64,000 nucleotides of DNA from Lutraria lutraria (lineage: Eukaryota > Mollusca > Bivalvia > Venerida > Mactridae). A program made the translations under genes and the position numbers. This document shows, piece after piece, positions 43,334 through 55,900 of the stretch. Position 1 is the first letter of the stretch. Each line of letters begins with the position of its first letter. The notes under the pieces are model-generated. The model saw nothing but the letters and a program-made list of their open reading frames with translations. It had not been told where the DNA came from and made no database searches. The stretch spans positions 34,636,366-34,700,365 of the forward strand of contig OZ026833.1 of assembly GCA_964023205.1 (NCBI GenBank), written 5' to 3'.

Positions 43334-44153
43334 TCCATGGACAACAGATTCCTCACATAACACAGTTATCTGCTGTTGAACCAAATTCTGGAACACATAT
43401 AAACATATATGTCACTCCTAAACTTCCGATTAGTTCATCAGCTGAACAAGTGACTGGAATTGTGGTTTCATCATCAACAATGACAGTATTTGGACAACCA
43501 GTCAGTCCTACTTCTGTATGTCAAGCACTGGACTCATTTATTCTTTGGTTGTCAACATTTAAACATGTTATTGTTGTGGCTCACAATAGGAAGCGTTTTG
43601 ACTTTCCAGTTTTAATTTGTGCACTGGAAAATAACAAGTTGTACGAGAAATTCTCTGACTGTGTTTGTGCTTTTTTGGATAGTTTGCCAGTGTTTAGAAA
43701 GACATATCCCCAGCTAAATTCATACAAACAAGAGGATTTGGTCACCAACATACTAGAAACAACATATGCAGCACACAATGCACTAGAAGATGTCAAGTCA
43801 CTTGGAAAACTGTTCACTCACATTTGTTTGCCAGTGAAAGAATTATTTCCTATGACCTTTTCACCCATGGCCGTATATCTTCAAAGACATTATAATTTTG
43901 AAAAACCAAAAATATTGATTCACTCAGACCTCTTGTATCTGGTGGTGTTATAAAAAATCCAACGGCTGAAAATATTGCTGGGTCAGGGTTGTCTTTTCAA
44001 CATTCAAAAAAGATTTTTGATCGTGATGGGGAGGATGGGCTGATGAATATATTCACCTGTAAAAACACAGAAGGTCAGCCTAGGGTAACAAATTCAAAAA
44101 GAACATTGGAAAATGTCATACCAAAACTTTCTGAATACTTTAGAAATAAATAA
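43334..44153 (+). pseudogene. exon 7: Exo II and III of DEDDh nuclease, frameshifted
   Basis: Acceptor 'atttatgtttcag'. The first frame carries IHGQQIPHITQLSAVEPNSG, AHNRKRFDFPVL and YAAHNALEDVKSLGKLFTHI and would stop at 43951-43953. The frame after the A5 run (43908-43912) continues with LRPLVSGGVIKNPTAENIAG, FDRDGEDGLMNIFT and VTNSKRTLENVIPKLS to TAA at 44151. All five DEDDh residues are present upstream of the shift. Confidence 0.75.
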
Positions 44154-44233
44154 ATAAAAAAAATTTCTGATACCACCATTTTTGTGCATTTTCATGTTTA
44201 GTTGGTGAAAATTAATCTATGGTGTTTGTATGT

Positions 44234-44413
44234 ATGATCAAGTTTTACATCCCTTTATAACAGTCAGAGTCATATGAAGTGGACAGTTTCTCTTATCAGT
44301 CCCTGGGAGGAACCAGTACTAGACTCTCATCCTCTGTAAGCAACTGCCAACTTTCTCACATAAAGAGACATGGTCGGTAGCTGGGCTTGAACCCACAACC
44401 CTCCATCAGTGTG
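44234..44413 (-). mobile_element. tRNA-derived SINE (type 2), head-truncated
   Basis: This is the same body as at 28769-28988 ('cacataaagagacatggtcg', 'gaaccagtactagactctca', 'acagtcagagtcatatgaag'), including the B box ('gggcttgaacccacaa' on the plus strand). The A-box half is absent. It follows the 3' end of the Mutator/DEDDh pseudogene. Confidence 0.85.
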
Positions 44414-45677
44414 TAGCATAGAAAGTTTCTTGTTTCCACTAATCTGACATACCCTTAGTTTTTCAGCTGACCCTAGACTTTTGTAGACTTCTGTGAACTT
44501 TGTTTTGCTGTTATGTTCATTTTCAAATGTACCATTCATAAAGATATATTAGAAAAAGTTCTGCCAATCGAACGACCCTATAGTTTTGCAGACATGTTAG
44601 TGGAAACATGTTGTTATATTTGTTTTGCCTCATTGATAATCAAGGTCAAATGCAGGTTGTTATAAAGTTGTGTTCCTTGAATATCAGTTGAACAGTGGGA
44701 AGTTGAACAAAATGAATACATTGATATTTCTCTACCTAACATCTACAGGTTTTTGCTATTTTACAGACCTGTCCGAAGGTGCTTGTGTGTAGCATAAATT
44801 TTGTATTTTGTTTATCTTTTGAGCATATATATTGATTAATATGAGTGTAATGTTAGCCTACATTGTTAATGGAAGCTTGTATATATATATATATATAGAA
44901 ATGATATGAGCTTTTGCTCAACCATGTTGTGACAAAGTTGTCTATCTGCACATGAACGGATTCTTCTTATTATAAGTATATGTATTGTTGTTTAGGGGGT
45001 ATAGATGGAAATAGCCTAATTTTGAAAAAAATACATGGTGAAAGATATTTATTTTATTTTTTATTTTTCCTATATACATCAGTGGGAAAAGTTAAGTTCA
45101 TTTCAGTGTGCAGGTTGTTAGTAAATGTGTCATTTCATCATTTAATGAGAGACCATAGAATGAATGCAAGCCGAAATTCAAAAATGAATTGTGAAGAGGC
45201 CATGTTTATGGTCAAATTGACAATTTTTGCTTGGTTTCTATGAATTAATTGTGTATATATCTTAAAACTAACACACTCAGCTATATAAATCAGTAATTAT
45301 TTTAAGCTTTTGTTCATTTTTATTTAAAAAATAAGGCAAAAAACAGCTTAAGGGTCATTTCAGAAGATGGCTTTTTCGAGGTTGGAGGGTAGACCAATAA
45401 ACATCAAATTTCTCAAAATACCTGTGGTGAATTTTTTTTTATTTTCTGGAAATAGATGTATTACATAATACCTTTCATGAAAACAATAATTATTTTGCAA
45501 TTCTCAATTATGCCAATGATGGATGACTTACCTTAAGATTTATGACACTTGTTAATGATGATTAAAACTTACATTTAGTCAAAAATCTATATTGTTATTA
45601 CAAATTGTTACAATTACTATTACATGTACACAATAATAAGTATCATTTTTTATATCATCTGTCAAAATATAATTATA
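44414..45677. other. unassigned AT-rich sequence
   Basis: No gene is seen. It includes an (AT)n tract at about 44879-44897. The open frames at 44327-44539 and 44980-45243 have no domain. Confidence 0.4.
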
Positions 45678-46233
45678 TACTCAGCAAAAAAAGAAACTTT
45701 ACATTATTCATGTATTGATATTTCAATGCCCATTAAAGAAATAACCAAGGACAGACATCGTGACATTATAACTATCCAGCCAGTTGAAAAATTCCAGGTA
45801 AAACAACTCAGAATTACTGAACGGAAAGGGGAATAACTGATATTTTAAAACAGCATTATGGGTATTCAAACTATCCGTTCATTGGCTGTTGACCAGTTTT
45901 ATTGTTGTAAACAATAATACACGTATTGCTGTAAAGAAAAACAAGTTTGATACTGAAAATGTCTAACCCTGATTAATACAGTTTGAGTCAAACATTGATG
46001 TTTCAAATTACCCCCCTTTGAATTAAAATAAGAGCATATTTACTGTTGCATTTTTGGTCAAATATTTGCATTAACTGTTAATTTCTTGAACGAACTGTGT
46101 CGACTGTAGTCCACTGCATATCATACCACTAATTTTATCAATGCATGGGACCTTTAGGTGAATTCACAGTCAACTTAAGTTGCATCAATGGAAATCTTAC
46201 CTAAAATATGTAAAGTTTCTTTTTTGTTGAGTA
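45678..46233. mobile_element. 556-bp Tc1/mariner-like TIR element
   Basis: The left end is TACTCAGCAAAAAAAGAAAC plus 'tttacat'. The right end is the reverse complement with one substitution and one A fewer ('atgtaaagtttcttttttgt', 'tgagta'), giving inverted repeats of about 26 bp. Both are flanked by TA. There is no transposase and the interior is unrecognised, so it is non-autonomous. Confidence 0.85.
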
Positions 46234-48090
46234 TAGTAAAATAAACAAAACACATCAAAAACATAAACAGTCATGGTAATAAATGCATTATATTCATCGA
46301 CTATAACAACTTAATGTTTGAAACTTGACAAAAAATACACAAATAACGATACAATGTACATTATAAGTGCAAATACTGCTTGATTACAGTCCATATTCAC
46401 TGTATAACTAAGAAGAAAATTTATATAAGTATGTTGAAGGAAAGTCAAAATTTAGTTTGGTTTTTGCCATTATTAACTAATAGAATGTATTGTAAGGTTT
46501 TTCTTATATTTCGATCGTCTAAGATTTAAACCCCCAACAGGGACATAAAAGGCAGGTACATTTGTAAATGGCTGGTGGTTGGTTTCCCTTGATTTTCAAA
46601 CTGTTTTCAGCTCATCTGGGAGAGATTTAAAAAAAAACTGATATTAAATGGTGTTTTTAATCTCTGAAAAATATTCTGAATGAAGCAGAATGATTCTTTT
46701 ATCAGTCCAGATAACAAACTTCAAAATGTATGAAGATTTAGGTTCTTATATTTTCAAAACAATTTATAACAGAAATTCAAATTTGAATTAGAGGGAGGAG
46801 TTTGTATGGTTTAAACCCATCGTCTGCTTCAGCTATTTATTGTTCATTTGATAGAAGAGAGTTAGTTCATTTGCATCCATAGTCTGATCGGAAGTTGCAT
46901 CTTTAAGAAATACTTAGATCTTAAAAGTTTAGTTGAGGTCAATGTGTCAATTTGCATCTTGTTATTGAGCACTGATATTCAGTTTACTTTTTGTACCTGA
47001 GTCATGCTGAGTATCTGAGTAATCATAGGCTTTCATTATTTTCAAAACTATATGAGTAATGATATAGCAAGCATACCAATCAAAGATTATAAACTAACTA
47101 CATACATGTGAGTATTCAGTCAAACATATGTTTGTAGCCAACTCTGAATATATTTATACCATCCTGTGAGTAAAAGTTAATGCTGTTCTTTGAAAAACAG
47201 TCATTGATTATTTATCTGTCCTACAAAGGCTGCCTTATGTCTTTCTACATGTTAGCCTTTGTTCAAAGGTTTAACTGCATATTTCATAGACGATGTCAAT
47301 TGGAAACAGAATGATCAATGTTACTTATATATCAGTTTAATGCATATTGTCTTGAGTGTGTTTATGAAGCTGAGGTTTGTACTGGTCAATATATACATTG
47401 TTACTATAATTTACCAAGGACTTACTTACGTTCCTAATTCTTAACTTTGAATACTAAGAATGTTTGAGAATAATGGGTCCTGGTCCTGGTCCTAAGTATG
47501 CTCTTATTAACGCCAAACTTTCAATTTCTCAAAATAAAAAAATCCCAATAAGTCTTTTTCCACACAATCGCTGCTCATTCATTGATTAAGAAATTCATGA
47601 TGACCAAAATGGTGTTTTTTTTTTTTAAACAGATGACCTGAGGTCTATTCCTTACATCAAAAGATAGATAAGTGCATAACCTGTCTGAGACTGGGTGCAA
47701 ATCTGTTGTCTGGCACCCAGAGAAAGTATAGTCTGGGACTGGACCCTATTTGTGCCCATTGTAGAGTATTGAGCTCAACCATGCAGTCACATTCTGATAG
47801 ACTGTGTTAAACACGGTCTTTGTAAATTTCAGTCGGTCATTCATCCTCGAAAATATTCTAAACCCTAAAAGGGCAGTTTAACACTCAGTCTATAAAGCCT
47901 TGGAAATATCTATTAAATCCTGTCAAATCTAAGGCCCCATGTCCAGACTTATGTAGCCAGGCTGCTGAGTTTTCCAAAAAATAAATAATAAAAAAACACA
48001 CACTAAATATCTTTATAAATCCATTTGGATATTATGCATATTTTGAATCATTACCTTAGCTGTCTTTCTCTTTATAACTTACAACTACAT
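46234..48090. other. unassigned sequence
   Basis: No gene is seen. A phrase at 47410 ('taccaaggacttacttacgt') resembles phrases near 8900 and 18840. Confidence 0.35.
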
Positions 48091-48410
48091 GTACTTGAAA
48101 AGTATTAAAGGGAACCCCAAGAAACTTGATATGGTGGTAGAGCGTACTGAGTGAAAACGTGCTGCAAGAACCATAACTCTATCATGTATTTCGGCAGAAT
48201 AATCCCCCTTTTCAACTTAGAAAAAATGTCACTTTTGCTGTAACTTATAATTACATTATACTTTAGAAGTACCTTAGGGAACTGCATGAAACTTGGAATA
48301 TTATAGTAGCGTGTGATGAGTGGAAATTTGCCTATTATGAACTATAACTCTTTCATGCATTTTGACAGAAAAGTCCCTTTTTGGTGAAATTGTCACTTTT
48401 ACTGTTTACT
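48091..48410 (+). repeat. two diverged ~165-bp tandem units
   Basis: The blocks 'tgaaaagtattaaagggaac', 'aaacttgatatggtggtaga' and 'aaccataactctatcatg' recur about 170 bp later as 'agaagtaccttagggaactg', 'aaacttggaatattatagta' and 'aactataactctttcatg'. Confidence 0.65.
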
Positions 48411-49260
48411 GTAATAATTAAGTATTTTGCTGTAATGTGCCTTACAGTGTATTAATTTTGTAGCTTACACAGGCATGCATGCTAGAGAGTACCACCTCTC
48501 ATTTATGATTCCTTCATGCTTTATCTGCTTTAACTGACTGACAAAAATACTGGGGATGTAAATTAGGCATATTTGCTTGTTACTAGTATTCTTGTAAAAC
48601 TGATGTGAGTCAAGTTGAAATACCCGGTACACTCTCAATTCATCAGTACATCATGACTATCCCATCAATAACTTAAACCAGTAAACACCAAAAAGGATAT
48701 AGTATACAAATAGTACATAATATCAATGTACCATGCAGACAGTGTCTATGGAATCATGACATGCATTATAAACATAGGCATTTCTTTATATTTATATCAT
48801 TAAATAACTGGGGTAGATAAAATACTTTTATAACTACCAGTCCTGTATATCTCATACTTTCTAAACTTAATAATGATATAAATGATAAACATTTAAATTC
48901 CTGGTGGTTATTGTTCTGTAAACAACCCATCATACTTTCAGGTATATGTCTCAAAGACTTCATCAATTACATACAAATTTATGCAGCTAGCCGCAAAAAG
49001 TGAATCTGATTATCAGATGAAGCAAAATATGTTCATCAGATTCACTCAGCAGTTTGCTTCTTCTTATATATGATATAAAAGAGAATGTGAACCACCTAAT
49101 TTTAAATGAATATCAGGCTGGTAGTTAATATACATCAATTATAGTAGAATATACAGATAGTTATGTCAAAATAGACATATTACAAAGAAATACAAAATTT
49201 GACTTAAGATATTACATTGTATCTTAAATTGTCCCCCACCTCTGAATAATGTGGGGTAGC
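48411..49260. other. unassigned AT-rich sequence
   Basis: I see nothing that I can assign. Confidence 0.4.
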
Positions 49261-49261
49261 T

Positions 49262-49562
49262 TGGCAGAAGCTTACAGATAGAATGTGGTAAGTACTGCAG
49301 AAGCTTACAGATAGCATGTGGTTAGTACTGCAGAAGCTTACAGATAGAATGTGGTTAGTACTGCAGAAGCTTACAGATAGCATGTGGTTAGTACTGCAGA
49401 AGCTGACAGATAGAATGTGGTTAGTACTGCAGAAGCTGACAGATAGAATGTGGTTAGTACTGCAGAAGCTTACAGATAGAATGTGGTTAGTACTGCAGAA
49501 GCTTACAGATAGAATGTGGTTAGTACTGCAGAAGCTTACAGATAGAATGTGGTTAGTTCTGG
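49262..49562. repeat. 33-bp minisatellite, ~9 copies
   Basis: The unit is 'gcagaagcttacagatagaa' plus 'tgtggttagtact'. Variants are 'gctgac' for 'gcttac' and 'gcatg' for 'gaatg'. Since 33 is a multiple of three, frames are open on both strands (131 codons minus, 96 plus); they are not credible genes. Confidence 0.95.
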
Positions 49563-50770
49563 TTAAGGCCTCAAAGAAGTCAGGATTACTGCCTGCCACG
49601 GTATGACTGAAATAATGTTGAAAATGGCGTTAAGCCCGATGAAACAAACAAACAAAGAAATCTTAAAATCATAATTAAATATAGCTATTAATGTCTCAAA
49701 ATCGCTACTTGCTTTATATATATTTACTCCTAAGATAGAACTATATTAATATGTATACATTGTACTAATATAAAAAAGGAACATTTGGAAATACAACAGA
49801 TTGGTATAAAACCTCTTGGATATTATAACATGGCCTGGTACCTATCCTACACCTTGTGCATGTATTTTAGTATATATGGTTAATACCTTGTTGTTGGAAC
49901 TTGATTTTATCAAAATCAAGTTCCTTTGTAAATTGTAATCATATATTATGTAATATTATTGAACTCACTGTGGTTGAGTACCTTTACCTTTGGTACTTTG
50001 TGTATGTAAATGGTAGCGTACATGGGTATATATATATATCACCCCTAGGATATTATATAATTGTAGGGTAATTACCCAACTCCTTGCACATGTATAAAGT
50101 ATGTGGTTGGATACCTGTGAAAAAATGAAATACATACACTAGTATCAAAATTTATAATTTTTAAAATAACACAGAACTAATATGCATTAAAGAACTTCTA
50201 CATTTATACACTGTTTTAGGTTTTTTATCACAAGTTTAATTTCAAATACGAGGGCTGATTTAGAAATTTGTATGTAAGTGCTAAAAATTGTGTTAAATGA
50301 TATAAAACAAGCGTTCCTCATCTATGACAATCTGACAGGTATTAGATCCCCGTTTGGATTGAGTACAGCCATTGTGCTCAAATCTCAACTTCGTTTTTTT
50401 TTGTGAAGCTTGTACATTATAAAAAAGTAAAGATACACCTGTCCTGTGAGTAATGGCTATTCTTTTAAAGAATGTCAATAATTATTAAAGAAAAAATCAC
50501 CTCTTAATACGGGTCACCTATCAATAAAGGTCATATTTTTTACTTTCCCAAGGGTGGCCGTTATTTGCAGGTTTGTCTGTTCAATTACAGAACACGAAGT
50601 GATTCATATCTTGTTTTTATTTTTAAGAATTAGATATTGCATAATTAAAAATGATTGGAAACGATCCTCAAATATACCTGTTTTGGAATTCCACACAACA
50701 TGATTGATATCCTTGCTGATGAAGTTTGTTGATCATTTCTGCTCTTGATAGTTATGTGTTGTTATAAGGT
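49563..50770. other. unassigned AT-rich sequence
   Basis: No gene is seen. Similar phrases near 49830-49880 ('ggatattataacatggcctg') and 50050-50100 ('ggatattatataattgtagg') suggest an old local duplication of about 220 bp. Confidence 0.35.
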
Positions 50771-50771
50771 T

Positions 50772-50774
50772 TGC

Positions 50775-50806
<32 letters not shown>

Positions 50807-50812
50807 ATGATG
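50772..50812 (+). repeat. (GCT)n(GAT)n microsatellite
   Basis: About eight GCT units are followed by five GAT units. The next 600 bp (to about 51400) is enriched in scattered TGCTG, GTTGTTG and GATGATG, i.e. cryptic simple sequence. Confidence 0.9.
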
Positions 50813-51586
50813 TTTGTAGGCTATTTCTTATGAGAAAGTATGAAATTACTTTTTTGAATGCATATGATTTAATTTTGTCTGCTGCTGATGTTGAGTTGGT
50901 GTTGTATTTTTGTTATTATGGTTCTTGCTGCTGCAGATTACAATGATGAGATTTTGTGTTTTTGCATAAAATCAGTTTTAATTGCTGTAACTGGAGTTTG
51001 TTCTGTTTTTACTTCGGTTTTAATTTTGCTGATGTTGCTGCTGTTGTTGTAGCCTCTGATTGTCAAGTTCATTCAGGCCTTTTACATTGCTGAAGATTGT
51101 TTAAGAACGCTGCTGTTGTTGCTGATGGACCACTGGTGTTGTTGTTGTTGCTAATGATGATTAAGTTCATCATTTGGGATTATGCTGCTTATATGTATAA
51201 TATATGTTGTGTATAATCCTCTTTGCTCACTGCTACTGTTATCATTGTGATAGTTGCTCTGTTATTGCTACTGTTGCTGACGTTGATGATTAATATGAAC
51301 TGTTTGTTATTTGCTGTTAAGCTATTTATAGACTGACTGCTGTTGATTCCAAAATGTTTAATAATTGTTGCTGCTCATGATGATGATGATGAGATTAGAT
51401 TTGATATTCAGAGTTGCAGCTTTTTATGTTAAAACCTCATGAGTAATACCTTGATTGAAGGTTGAGTAAGTGTCTTCATCTTAGAATATTAATTATGTTG
51501 TCCACATGTACCAGGGCCATTTTAAAGTTCTGATTATGAGCATATAACTCAGCTTATACGATTTTAATAAAACACATATATATATT
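50813..51586. other. cryptically simple TGCTG/GATGATG-rich sequence
   Basis: There is no gene; low-complexity trinucleotide-rich sequence extends to about 51400. Confidence 0.5.
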
Positions 51587-51880
51587 ATGGAAAGCGAAGA
51601 AAATTATTTGGAAGCCAATGGATTTCATACTTTGCAACATCCACCATGCAGTCCAGATCTGGCACTTCGTAATTTCTGGCTGGACCCGTACATCAAACAG
51701 TGCCTTAGAAGGCGGAGGTTAGAGACCCGTACAGCTATTGGAAGTGCCTTATTTAAGTGCACCGTGCAGCACTATACCCAATAACAGACCATAAAAGGCA
51801 TTTTCTGATTGGATCAAATGTTTGAAAAAGTGTATATAGGTAAAGGGGGAGTACTTAGAAGGACTGAAATAGACCATTTT
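51587..51880 (+). pseudogene. mariner transposase, C-terminal part
   Basis: The plus strand encodes NYLEANGFHTLQHPPCSPDL, the hallmark second-to-third catalytic region (HPPYSPDLAP in active mariners). RRRRLETRTAIGSALF follows, and past in-frame stops come KAFSDWIKCLKKCI and VKGEYLEGL. These follow the mariner C-terminus in order. The N-terminal half and TIRs are absent. The LAP of SPDLAP is LAL and the aspartate expected after it is an Asn (LRNFWL). Confidence 0.85.
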
Positions 51881-52724
51881 GAGTAGGTTTTACTAGCCCG
51901 CACCCATTATCAGAACTTTCAGAATGGCACTTGTATGAGAATTTTGAAAAGTAATTGTGGTATTTGTGGAAAATACATTTGCATTTACTCTTCTTCAAGT
52001 AAGATTTATATTTCTATCAAATTTACACTGAAGGACATGGAAATGCTAATATCTGGACTTATTTCTATGTTCTGTTGTTTGAAAGGATCCTTGTAAAACT
52101 CATGATTTTTATTACAGGGAACTTTTATTGTAATCAGTAGATTAACAGTTTCTCAAATGTGATGTTTTGTGATATCAACGCAAGTGATATTATTGAATAA
52201 ATATCTTTGTTTGTATGTTTGCTTGTTGTCAATGTGTTCACAGGATTGTATTGTATCTAGATAATAGTATCATATACTTAACAAAATTGCTTTGTTACCA
52301 CCTTTTTTTTCAGTACTATAACTTGTCATAAGTGCCTTTGTGATCATTGATATTAAATTAAATATTTGTTGATACATAGATAAAATTCTGCCTCCTTCCA
52401 AACTCACTCTATTTTGATATAGATAAAATTCTGCCTCCTTTCAAACTCACTCTATTTTGATATCTGTGAAAGAAGGAACTTAAATGAAAACCCGAAGATA
52501 AGAACACTTTGTAAAAAATAATATTAAAAATAGTATAGGTGGTAACTTATCAAAAGTGTTAAGTTTGCACATAACTATAATCATTACTCCAATACAAGGC
52601 ATCATTTCACTTGTACATTATATTACTGTCAAGAAAATACAAACAAAAACCATAATTTACATAACATTTATTCATAATAATGAAACATAATTGACACTTA
52701 TGTAAAGTCTTAAGAAAAAGTCTA
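51881..52724. other. unassigned; 43-bp duplication at 52376-52462
   Basis: A 43-bp unit 'agataaaattctgcctcctt' plus 'ccaaactcactctattttgata' is present twice in tandem (52376-52462) with one difference. There is no gene. Confidence 0.6.
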
Positions 52725-52855
52725 ATGTGCAAACTGAATCGCCCAGGAAAAACCAGAGATCAAAACCCTATTGGGGAAAAAAATGCTGGAAACCTGTACC
52801 CCATGTCAAATTTCAGATTGCAGAGCATATGGGGCCACACACTTTACAAATGCAA
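52725..52855 (+). repeat. dispersed repeat, inverted copy of 12768-12893
   Basis: It contains 'gtgcaaactgaatcgcccag', 'ccagagatcaaaaccc', 'ggaaacctgtaccccatgtc' and 'cagattgcagagcatatggg', matching the reverse complement of 12768-12893. Confidence 0.8.
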
Positions 52856-52904
52856 AATTGAAGTTTAACAGTATAATGATTGTACTAAAATCTACATATT
52901 ACAA

Positions 52905-55900
52905 CTGAAATTGTTTTATATATTAACATAGAAATACTTTATGAAAATTGTCTAAGAAACATGTGCATATAAAAAGTTTAAATGAACCCAAACAAACAAT
53001 GATAATAACAGTACAATTGACAAAACAAATCAGAGGTTTATCAAAAAATATTAACAACAAGCATAGAGCATTATTAATTTGGAAAACAAATATACAGAAA
53101 TTTCCCAATTAACAAAAATGGCTAAGAAAAACAAACAACTTCAGTTCTTTTTAAAGTTAATCAATATATCTTAAGTTTAAAAAAGTGTACTTTAAGTAAT
53201 TTAAGTAAGAAAATTCTAATTTGACCTTTTAAAATGAAGCTATGAAAAAATCAACAATCTAAGTTTTAAAGTTATTGGATATACATTAACTTAAATAAGG
53301 GTACTAAATGCCATTTTGAATGATGAGGTGTTGGTTAAACACCGATGCCCCCTAAAGGGCAAATGGATAGTTGACCTTTGACCTATTGATAAACTTTAAT
53401 TATGAACAGGGGTCATCTATCTATATGTGACAAACCATCAAACCAAGTGAAAACCTAAGGGGCCAACACAGTCGAATTGGCCGGACAAGGTTTGATTACC
53501 CAACGAGCAATAAAAGACTGACATGTGCAAAGCAATATACCCCCATTTCTTTAAAAGGGGGGCATAACTAGAACTGTAAAAAAATACAAAAACATAAATA
53601 ATTTCAATTCAAGACATTTTACCTAATAGAAATAACTGCTGGCATATAAGACTGAAGTTTTGTGAAAATAACGACCAGTAGGTAGTCTTTTTCTTAGCTA
53701 TAAAGCATCCTTATTAATATGCTACCACCTAAAAAGGCAAGTATTTCATGTTGTACAATCAAACAATATGAAATTAATAGTCATATATAACATTGACACA
53801 TGTATAATAATATAGAAAATTGTTCTATACATTGGACATAAGAAATGTTTCAATAAACACACATGAACAATGATTACAATACAGTAAACAATACAGACAA
53901 GATGGATTTTTTTTCTAAGAAATATTAACAACAAGCATACAGCATATAGTAATTCGGGAAACAAATATTCAGAAAATTAAGTAATCTGGAAACAAAATGT
54001 TAGAAAATTCCGAATTGACCTCTTAAAAAAGAAAGCTATCAAAAAATCAACAATCTAAGTTTTAAAGTTACTGGATATACATTAACTTAAATAAGGGTAC
54101 TAAATGCCATTTTGAATGATGAGGTGTTGGTTAAACACCAATGCCCCCTAAAGGGCAAATGGATAGTTGACCTTTGACCTATTCATAGACTTAAATTATG
54201 AACAGGGGTCATCTATCTATATGTGACAAACCATCAAACCAAGTGAAAACCTAAGGGGCCAACACAGTCGAATTGGCCGGACAAGGTTTGATTACCCAAC
54301 GAGCAATAAAAGACTGACATGTGCAAAGCAATATACCCCCATTTCTTTGAAAGGGGGGCATAACTAGAACTGTAAAAAAAATACAAAAACATAAATAATT
54401 TCAATTCAAGACATTTTACCTAATAGAAATAACTGCTGGCATATAAGACTGAAGTTTTGTGAAAATAACTACCAGTAGGTAGTCTTTTTCTTAGCTATAA
54501 AGCATCCTTATTAATATGCTACCACCTAAAAAGGCAAGTATTTCATGTTGTACAATCAAACAATATGAAATTAATAGTCATATATAACATTGACACATGT
54601 ATAATAATATAGAAAATTGTTCTATACATTGGACATAAGAAATGTTTCAATAAACACACATGAACAATGATTACAATACAGTAAACAATACAGACAAGAT
54701 GGATTTTTTTTCTAAGAAATATTAACAACAAGCATACAGCATATAGTAATTCGGGAAACAAATATTCAGAAAATTAAGTAATCTGGAAACAAAATGTTAG
54801 AAAATTCCGAATTGACCTCTTAAAAAATAACGCTATCAAAAAATCAACAATCTAAGTTTTAAAGTTACTGGATATACATTAACTTAAATAAGGGTACTAA
54901 ATGCCATTTTGAATGATGAGGTGTTGGTTAAACACCAATGCCCCCTAAAGGGCAAATGGATAGTTGACCTTTGACCTATTCATAGACTTAAATTATGAAC
55001 AGGGGTCAACTATCTATATGTGACAAACCATCAAACCAAGTGAAAACCTAAGGGGCCAACACAGTCGAATTGGCCGGACAAGGTTTGATTACCCAACGAG
55101 CAATAAAAGACTGACATGTGCAAAGCAATATACCCCCATTTCTTTGAAAGAGGGGCATAACTAGAACTGTAAAAAAAATACAAAAATATAAATAATTTCA
55201 ATTCAAGACATTTTACCTAATAGAAATAACTGCTGGCATATAGGACTGAAGTTTTGTGAAAATAACTACCAGTAGGTAGTCTTTTTCTTAGCTATAAAGC
55301 ATCCTTATAAATATGCTACCACCTAAAAAGGCAAATATTACATGCTATATAATCAAACAATATGAAATTAATAGTCATATATAACATTGACACATGTATA
55401 ATAATATAGAAAATTGTTCTATACATTGGACATAAGAAATGTTTCAATAAACACACATGAACAATGATTACAATACAGTAAACAATACAGACAAGATGGA
55501 TTTTTTTTCTTAGAAGTATTAACAACAAGCATACAGCATATAGTAATTCGGGAAACAAATATTCAGAAAATTAAGTAATCTGGAAACAAAATGTTAGAAA
55601 ATTCCGAATTGACCTCTTAAAAAATAAAGCTATCAAAAAATCAACAATCTAAGTTTTAAAGTTACTGGATATACATTAACTTAAATAAGGGTATTAATGC
55701 CATTTTGAATAATGAGGTGTTGGTTAAACACCAATGCCCCCTAAAGGGCAAATGGATAGTTGACCTTTGACCTATTCATAGACTTAAATTATGAACAGGG
55801 GTCAACTATCTATATGTGACAAACCATCAAACCAAGTGAAAACCTAAGGGGCCAACACAGTCGAATTGGCCGGACAAGGTTTGATTACCCAACGAGCAAT

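Larger units (their letters stand above)
39028..44153 (+). pseudogene. Mutator-like transposase / DEDDh exonuclease family gene, seven exons, disabled
   Basis: Exons: 39028-39123, 39462-39566, 39848-40059, 40313-40861 (5' part lost), 42325-42517, 42955-43083, 43334-44153. Splice sites are GT-AG and the phases agree except at exon 4. Exons 1-3 are acidic and end at CAVDTAWNKQGFDSL, the usual lead-in to the Mutator-like transposase domain of this invertebrate family. Exon 4 resumes at LQSDLNMKVKKRFDKNHVVK; the stretch between is missing and its place is taken by a dispersed repeat (40169-40312). Exon 5 is Lys/Arg-rich. Exons 6-7 encode a DEDDh 3'-5' exonuclease: FDLETTDL (Exo I), AHNRKRFDFPVL (Exo II) and HNALED (Exo III). 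Lesions are TAG at 40769-40771 and a frameshift in an A5 run at 43908-43912; the shifted frame continues to the stop at 44151. AATAAA overlaps the end. The family assignment rests on remembered features; I am fairly sure of the exonuclease and less sure of the Mutator part. Confidence 0.75.

Noticed and set aside
49204..49606. Overlapping 131- and 96-codon frames
   Set aside because: Both strands are open across a 33-bp minisatellite; an artefact of the period.
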